In this document: piece by piece, positions 24,350 to 30,000 of the stretch
Layout of the letters: each line of letters starts with the position of its first letter
How positions within the stretch are numbered: the first letter of the stretch is position 1
Position numbers and translations under genes: made by a program
Notes under the pieces: model-generated
Seen by the model: only the letters and a program-made list of their open reading frames with translations
What the model was told of the DNA's origin: nothing
The model's database searches: none
NCBI RefSeq assembly: GCF_037975245.1
Contig: NC_092576.1
Span: 16,776,111-16,806,110, forward strand
Source: Apostichopus japonicus
Lineage: Eukaryota > Echinodermata > Holothuroidea > Aspidochirotida > Stichopodidae
DNA: 30,000 nucleotides
Direction of reading: 5' to 3'

Positions 24350-24379
24350 CAGAGCCGTATAAAGACATATACGGCTCTG
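24350..24379. repeat. Perfect 12-bp hairpin
   Basis: CAGAGCCGTATA, a 6-base AAGACA loop, and the exact complement TATACGGCTCTG. It is flanked on both sides by GGAGGGAGG / GGGAGGGCGAAGGGAG purine-rich sequence. It resembles an intrinsic-terminator hairpin in shape only; in an animal genome that meaning does not apply. Confidence 0.85.
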
Positions 24380-24630
24380 GTGAGAGAGGATTGGGAGGGC
24401 GAAGGGAGAGGAGTAGGGGGGGACACCTGTCCCCAGGTTTGTGAAAAACCTCAAAGGTGCTCCTGTTCTTGGTGCGTAAAACCTTACCGTTTGTTACTAA
24501 AAATGAACTCTGGGTAGAAATTCAGCATTATATAATTAAAACTACTCCTTATCTGAGAAACTAAAACATGTTATTAAATAGAGTCGTCTGGGATTTGACC
24601 CCAATCACCGTCCCCACTATACCCCTTTTA

Positions 24631-24945
24631 GCCACCGAATAAATTGTTTTGATGCTCTTTATGAAAAGGCAGCATGAAAACATGAAAACTTAACAACTAG
24701 ATCCACATTGACCAATGGTCCACATCAAGACTAGTACTGTAACCGTGTTATCATTACGGTTTTATCATTACATTATTATCATTTTTATCATTTTATCATT
24801 ACATTTTTGCCTCCGACTAAATTGTTTTGATGCTCTTTAAGAAAAGGCATCATGAAAACATGAAAACTAAACAACTTAATCCACATTTATCCCCGGTCCA
24901 CATCAAGACTAGTACTGTAACCATTTTATCATTACGGTGTTACGT
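24631..24945. repeat. Tandem duplication with 178-bp period
   Basis: Copy 1 starts GCCACCGAATAAATTGTTTT at 24631 and copy 2 starts GCCTCCGACTAAATTGTTTT at 24809. Both continue with TGATGCTCTTTA(T/A)GAAAAGGCA(G/T)CATG and share the segment GGTCCACATCAAGACTAG and TACTGTAACC. Copy 1 also carries an expanded TTATCATT microsatellite at about 24747-24803, which copy 2 lacks. No coding content. Confidence 0.9.
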
Positions 24946-25564
24946 CAATAAACGTATCATGAGTCCATTCGACAGGGAAGAAATATTTCATACAATCCTG
25001 CTTAAATGTCGAGAGACAATAACTTACACTGTACTGTGTTTTTGAAAAGAGCCGATACACATGATCCTTGTCAAACAGCCAATTTGTTTTGATTCTCGGG
25101 TTGCAGTCAATTATCGACATCACCCTTCTACCAAATATCCATAAGAAATGTTCTTGCTTTAATCAAGGGTATGTGCGAAGGAACATGCCTTCTTTTGTTC
25201 ATGAAAATTGTTTTCGTCGAGGTATACCCTCACAGTTAAGGCAAACTGTTATAAGAATAAGTTTCAGTAAAGGTGGTACAGTAATGAATATATAATACCA
25301 TTCCGAACTTGCTTCATCAAAGAGCGTAAAAGGGCATGACTTTACGTGTTGGGTTTAACGGGTGTGATATGATATAGGCGTTCCTGAAATACAAGAAACG
25401 GTTCTTCGTTCATCAGAATTTAAGCCCATTGACTTGCATTGAACTCATTGAATGAGCAACCAGAAGTCGGTGACAGCATATCGTGTTATCAGAAGCTAGA
25501 TGTACAGTCGTTGGAATAGTCAAGAGAATTTGACTGTAAATTATAATACGCTACTGAAGTAGAG
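24946..25564. other. Non-coding stretch, nothing identified
   Basis: Overlapping short open frames on both strands near 24932-25295 show no domain. No element recognised up to the U2-like sequence. Confidence 0.4.
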
Positions 25565-25632
25565 ATCATTTCTCGGCCCTTTTGTCTAAGATATTGTGTA
25601 GTATCTGTTTTTTTCAAGGAACGCCTGATACA
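25565..25632 (+). pseudogene. Truncated U2 snRNA pseudogene
   Basis: The sequence begins ATCATTTCTCGGCCC, then TTTTGTCTAAGAT, then GTGTAGTATCTGTT and later CTGATACA. This follows the order of the conserved U2 5' domain (ATCGCTTCTCGGCC, TTTTGGCTAAGATCA, AGTGTAGTATCTGTT, TCTGATA). The branch-site recognition sequence GTAGTA is intact. After about 68 bases similarity ends; I find no Sm site (AATTTTTGG-like) or the 3' stem-loops downstream, so this is a 5' fragment. Such fragments usually come from LINE-mediated reverse transcription, or from a snRNA-derived SINE head. Confidence 0.8.
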
Positions 25633-26408
25633 CAATTGATGTATCATCTTCTTGTTCATATGGCTATAGTAGTCTTGCGGTAAAGAGATTTGGAGATGAT
25701 AGTGGATCAGTTAAAGTAGTTTGTTTGTTTTGTCCAGGCAGTACTTGGATGTCTTTTCTTTTATTATTAAACAATATTGTAGAAACAATATTGGAGAGTT
25801 ATTGATATCAAATGAAGTTCTTGAGAGCATATGGGTAGCTTCCGAAGCCAAAAATACCATCTAGCACGGTAAATCACAGCATCTTTAACAACGTTAGAGT
25901 CAGTTGACGGGGGTGAGGGAGGCTCACTCTTCTAAAGGGTTATTGAGCACAGGAGCCACATTCTATCGCAATCGGGGTACGTGGAAATATCACAGGAAGG
26001 GGACTGGTTGTATCCATGAGTTACACATAGAAGATTATATCCCAAAACGAATTAATAGGCAAATTACAGCATCTTATCTGTGTTTTTCTGCCAAGAAAAG
26101 CTTGATATGAAGTACTTTGCAAGAAAAGCAGCCCAAGATGGAATCCTTGGCTTTACAGGCGGCAGGAGAGGGCTTCATTGGAGGGTATGGAGCCGGGATA
26201 TTTCAAAGTAACCGCCAAACGCCCTTGCAAAATTCCAGTATTTTCAAAGATTTTCGACAAAACGACATTGTTTAGTACCTTGCTATTTTTTTTCTAGTTT
26301 CAGTTTCTGAACAACAAAAATAACAAAATAAAAAGTAACAAAAATATAATAAAAACATCAAATTGTTCCACGTTCTTTCATAAATCATATATAGAGGGGA
26401 GGACGCCC
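25633..26408. other. Non-coding stretch, nothing identified
   Basis: If the U2 fragment heads a longer retroposon, its body would lie here, but I see no A-rich tail directly downstream. The open frame 25904-26110 has no recognisable motif. Confidence 0.4.
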
Positions 26409-26464
26409 ACCCCCCCCCCCACCCGTTTCTTAGTCATCTGCTCAACCCTCTGAGCTAACGAACA
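26409..26464 (-). mobile_element. tRNA-like 5' half joined to a poly(G) run
   Basis: On the minus strand the sequence reads GTTCGTTAGCTCAGAGGGTT, then GAGCAGATGACTAAGAAACGG. This is a well-preserved D-arm and A box followed by an anticodon-arm-like segment. The B box that should follow is missing; instead there is GGTG and a run of eleven G (26410-26420 as C on the plus strand). Most likely the head of an old tRNA-derived SINE truncated by homopolymer expansion or deletion. Confidence 0.6.
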
Positions 26465-26888
26465 ACACTGAACCATTATCTAATTAAATTTTATCTTTCA
26501 TAGATGGGATAAAAAAAAACATCTCGTTGCAATGAAAGCAGAAAGCAATGCGTCTCCCTTTCAATTCGTTCTAAGTGATCAGATAATGCGAGATCCTTTA
26601 CAGATCTGATGAAGAATAGTCTTACCCTAGGATTTCAGTATTGATTCTTTCAAGGCACAAAGGATTTTAAACAAGAGATGCTCCATTTATTAAAGAGTAA
26701 ATCTCAAGGGAAATGTTTTATTTCTATCACAAATTATTTGCTTCCGATTACATCCTTTGTTTTCATAATATAAGAAGAAAAGCATTCCTTCTTAGGTCTA
26801 TGTTTTTATTTTAAAGCTCGACATTTGACGAAACTGAACAACAAAATATCAATTTTCCCAAGCCAAAAGTCCAACAGCACACAAGGTA
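26465..26888. other. Non-coding stretch, nothing identified
   Basis: AT-rich sequence with no gene, RNA or repeat recognised. Confidence 0.4.
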
Positions 26889-26944
26889 GATCGCCCCACC
26901 ACCTTCGACCATTATCGAGATGCAGGGATGGTGGTAGGGCGATC
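26889..26944. repeat. Inverted repeat, 14 of 15 bp arms
   Basis: GATCGCCCCACCACC (26889-26903) and GGTGGTAGGGCGATC (26930-26944) are complementary at 14 of 15 positions, with a 26-base spacer. It could be the terminal repeats of a tiny foldback element or a regulatory hairpin. No target-site duplication is obvious. Confidence 0.8.
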
Positions 26945-27329
26945 ACACATTTTTTCTTTTACTTTTGATAACTCTTCCTCTCTCAGTCAATATCATTCCG
27001 AAGAAATGACTAAAATAAATCAAGAGCATAAAAGCCAATCCATCTTTCTCTGCGCACGAAAACTCACCATAGTTTATTGTATTGCTTACCTTTTAATTGC
27101 TTGTTGCTCTCAGATATTCTGTATGATTGTCACTCCATAAACGTCTATGTTCATTTTACTGGTGTTTACTTTTCACTTGAACTCAAGCCCCATTACTGAA
27201 GGTTCCAGGGGGACCATACAATTCAATACATATTTTAAAATAATCGGTATTCATTCTTTGACAACTATGAGTACTTTCTCACTTTGTTTGGAAATAACAT
27301 ACGTTAAATAAATTATGAAAGATAAGACA
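26945..27329. other. Non-coding stretch, nothing identified
   Basis: A 70-codon open frame near 26928-27140 shows a hydrophobic end but no recognisable family or splice context. Confidence 0.4.
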
Positions 27330-27455
27330 CCAGAAAACTTCAATTTGACGACCAGGCTCGTACCTCACGGACTCATCAGGCGAAGGCAGGAATCGAAATT
27401 GGTCATTCATTTGATATGTCTAAGTCCGTACTACTAAGCCACAGTGACGCATCTG
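27330..27455 (-). mobile_element. tRNA-derived SINE with hammerhead-like tail segment
   Basis: On the minus strand TGGCTTAGTAG (27431-27441) is a full A box match and ATTTCGATTCC (27389-27400) a near match to the B box about 30 bases later. Directly after comes CCTGATGAGTCCGTGAGG, then TACGAGCCTGG (27351-27380), which matches the hammerhead block CTGATGAG-helix II-(G)GAC-GA with a one-base insertion and with GAG instead of GAAA. No A-rich tail is obvious, so the exact 3' end is uncertain. The element appears short and degenerate. Confidence 0.6.
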
Positions 27456-28699
27456 GTGGAATACGTATTGTAGCTTTCTATCACTGTCAATGAGAGCGTA
27501 TGACACACGTGCTACCATTTAAAAAGAGTGCACAATGGTGGTGTGGAATCTAACAGTTTACACATAATTAACAAGTCAGGATTATCCCCATTTCTTTTGC
27601 TTTCTGTTTAACTTTAATAGTTCCTTAATCAACTTCAAATCAATTGTAGAAGGCTCCTACAATCAAAGAGAGGGTTGACGTTACAATGAGTGTTCAGGTA
27701 AGAATATTTGCTGAGTGTTGAATTAATGAATGCATTTTCAATGGTAAAGAAAACTCCTTTCGTTTTGGTGGCTGTAAAATGTCCTCACGGAGTGATGACA
27801 TTACTAGGTTTTAACTATATAGGGCTAAAGTGGTTTAAACCAAAATAATATTACACTACACATACTTTTGTAGAAAGCAAACCTGCCATGTATATAATTT
27901 ACTGCAATTACACACCACGGACATTTTGCTACATTCGTGAGTGCGGGGTGCTTTTGTGGAGGATTGTTTAATTAGCGATCACTACTAGTACCGACGGTGT
28001 GCAATTGATACGGACTTTCAACAATATTTCCCATGGTTTCTGTTTTCAGACTGTACGTTGTTAGACCTGGAGGCTCGTCGTTTCCTTTCACATAACGTCC
28101 GATTATCCTTACAGCACGTGTGACCAATCATAATTCACTGGACTAACAATTCACGCGTTATCAAACAGCAACTGAGCTGTGCTGTATAACCACGAACCTA
28201 TAACTTTAAATCGAAACTTAATGGGAGGAGAGAAATGTTCATGCAGACATATTATATCCTGTCAGTTCCCGCGATGGGATCATTCCGGAGGATTTGGCCG
28301 TTAGTTAGAGGGAAACAATCTGCTATAAATTTAAAGGAATGTTTCTATTTGGTGGTGGAAACAGATATTCAAGATGGAAGTTCCTGTTGAGATGCTTCAG
28401 TTGCTACAGTTGAATGTTTACATATACTTGATTTTAACAGCCATACCACTGAATGAAAAAAGAACAGACTAGATGGGGAGGGGGTGGTGGGGGCTAACTG
28501 AGAGTGCCTTCTAAGAAATAAATGAGGACAACTAAGGTTTTTTAGGACAGTAGTGAAAGTTGGTAATATTATAGCTTAGAAGGCGGGTTTTTTTTAATAT
28601 AGAGGTTTTTAGTTTAGTGTTTATTTTAGAGTTTGCTATTAAGGTCTCTTTTAGAAAAGTAAATAGTTTGGTAGAGTGCCAGATTTAAAAGCAGGCGAG
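27456..28699. other. Non-coding stretch with a G-rich patch
   Basis: Bases 28475-28493 read GGGG-A-GGGGG-T-GG-T-GGGGG, a possible G-quadruplex on this strand. No exon, RNA or transposon domain was recognised elsewhere. Confidence 0.4.
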
Positions 28700-28998
28700 C
28701 GACGGTGAATTAAAACTTGCCAGCATTTAGCTGCGATTTTGTCGCAGTGAGGTTTAAAGGAAAGCTAATGGTTAAATTTGACCCCGAGGAAATTTGCGTT
28801 ATAAGTGTTATGATGGGTAAAATTAAACAGGGATACAGCAGTACAAATTGTTTTTTAGGCGTGCATTTGGGTAACTGCGTGCTACTACTGATACTTAATA
28901 GGGTTGATTTAAACATGCCACCTGTTGCACCAATTCTCCAAGTGGATAATGGCTTTATGGATATATTTTACTGTAAGTGTAGGGGTGTAGCCAGTGTT

Positions 28999-29319
28999 TT
29001 AGATGGGTGGTGTCGTCTGCATATAGGCTGAAATTGCTATAGTTATAAGGAGAATATGAAGGTCATTGACAAGTATTAAATAGAGTAGAAAGCTACGAGC
29101 TGCACCTTGTAGGGTTCCGACATGAAAGTGGATGGGATTACAGGAATAATTTTGATAAAAGATCCTAAGTTTACTGTTACTAGAGAAAGAGGAAAGATAT
29201 CGAGTTATGTTTGCGATTAGATTTAAGTTATGAGTATGTGAGTCATGACTACGCATATGAAATATGTGGAGCGTTCTCCTTGCTTGATAAAATTTAGAAT
29301 TACTTTGGTTAATTTCCAT
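28999..29319 (-). pseudogene. LINE reverse transcriptase fragment
   Basis: An open frame of 106 codons contains HFHVGTLQGAARSFLLYLIL and VNDLHILL. This aligns with the reverse transcriptase block GVPQGSVLGPLLFLIYINDL. It is followed by AISAYMQTT in the place of the catalytic YADDT, with both aspartates lost. The YLSSFSSNSKLRIFYQNYS stretch before it matches the usual YLxxRxQxVxIN region. The palm N-terminal half is missing and the active site is destroyed. Confidence 0.75.
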
Positions 29320-29524
29320 AGCTTAGGTTTTACAATCTGAAATGCGGAGTGTTTGTGGCAGGTTTGAACAAATTGTTTGGTAATTTAATATGTGTACCTG
29401 TCAATGTAATCTAAGGGTTTCTCCCTGGGAGGGGATATGTTCCCAAGAGTGATGCCCCCCCCCCCCCGTTTGCATTCTACAGATCAAAATAGTCTGGTTA
29501 AGGGTTATATTTAAGTTGGTTTCG

Positions 29525-29715
29525 AGGATAATAGGGTCGTGATCACTAATAAGTTCTTCTTAAATAATATGGATGGAGTGGATTTTGGAGCCATGTGATC
29601 AGAGCAAACAATTATATAAAGGTGTTTTTTGGAAAATATGATAGTCTAGGGTATGTACATTGGTGTTATCATCTAGTTTTGTCTCATTCAGAGAAATTAT
29701 ATAAGGCATTTTGTA
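29525..29715 (-). pseudogene. LINE endonuclease (APE-type) fragment
   Basis: The minus strand reads MPYIISLNETKLDDNTNVHT, then LDYHIFQKTPLYN. ISLNETKL is the conserved first active-site block (catalytic Glu) of APE-type endonucleases in LINEs. In the same frame, after two stop codons, it reads EELISDHDPIILETNLN, matching the C-terminal SDHxPI block with its catalytic His. The roughly 120 residues normally between these blocks are absent. Clearly inactive. Confidence 0.75.
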
Positions 29716-29760
29716 TTACCACTTGAACTGACATTTCGTGAAATGCGTGAGTTAACATAT

Positions 29761-30000
29761 TGTAGATCAGTACAGTGGAATCATCAGCTCTCTCTAACAA
29801 CAAGAGGTGACTTGGGATAACATAAACAAAACATATTAATAAGTTCTCTTTCTTGATTCAGTACGGTAGGTATTGTTGGCCTAGACTCACCTGAAGAAAA
29901 TGGTGGGTGAGGATGGGGGAGCAGAGGTCTTGGACTTTTATACGGTGAGAAGACGACACCAGTTATATCATTGGCACATGAGTCGGTAGAGACAACAACA
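29761..30000. other. Possible upstream LINE sequence, not resolved
   Basis: On the minus strand this would be the region before the endonuclease. I find no readable frame long enough to confirm that, and no other feature. Confidence 0.3.

Larger units (their letters stand above)
28700..29760 (-). mobile_element. Decayed LINE (non-LTR retrotransposon) relic
   Basis: Reading the minus strand, an endonuclease fragment (29525-29715) is followed by a reverse transcriptase fragment (about 28995-29200), the order of a LINE ORF2. A further segment toward 28710 could be the post-YADD region but is too degraded to be sure. Most of the endonuclease and the N-terminal half of the reverse transcriptase are missing, so internal deletions have occurred; a run of thirteen C (29455-29467) sits between the two fragments. 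The motif style fits the CR1/L2/Jockey group, but I cannot fix the clade. Confidence 0.75.

Noticed and set aside
1-30000. CRISPR arrays, bacterial operons or phage elements
   Set aside because: No regularly spaced direct repeats, no ribosome-binding-site-led gene strings; introns and Pol III retroposons show the DNA is animal.

Overview
This is an AT-rich, intron-containing and repeat-littered window from an animal nuclear genome. The split receptor-like gene, the Pol III-type (tRNA-derived) retroposons, the decayed LINE and the U2 snRNA fragment are all eukaryotic. The receptor family (Cys-rich ephrin-receptor-like repeats plus a multi-pass membrane domain) is, as far as I know, most expanded in marine invertebrates such as echinoderms, amphioxus and cnidarians. 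An echinoderm, perhaps a sea cucumber, is a reasonable guess, but the sequence alone does not prove it.

Layout. Bases 407-5132 hold the 3' part of one plus-strand gene. Its exons are 407-472 (tentative), 882-1024, 2265-3835, 4114-4237 and 4957-5132. All junctions are GT/AG and all phases agree, giving at least 670 (probably 692) residues that end at a TAA. The 5' end is not resolved and probably lies upstream of the window. Bases 5133-12976 are essentially non-coding and carry microsatellites, a pyrimidine-rich tract, a 62-bp tandem duplication and a strong hairpin (11435-11503). A coding-looking orphan exon sits at 12977-13116. A hammerhead-ribozyme-like motif lies at 13805-13861.

Bases 17905-18462 hold two tRNA-like modules in a row, the second heading a complete-looking SINE with an A-rich tail. 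Bases 21893-21996 and 24631-24945 are local tandem duplications. A 5' fragment of U2 snRNA is at 25565-25632. Two minus-strand tRNA-derived pieces lie at 26409-26464 and about 27330-27455. A minus-strand LINE relic with recognisable endonuclease and reverse transcriptase fragments occupies about 28700-29760.

Apart from the receptor gene I see no intact protein gene. Most of the window is ageing retroposon and simple-sequence DNA. The observations most worth a second look are the hammerhead-like core at 13.8 kb, the possible sharing of a CCTGATGAG tail motif by two different SINEs, and the unknown multi-pass receptor.
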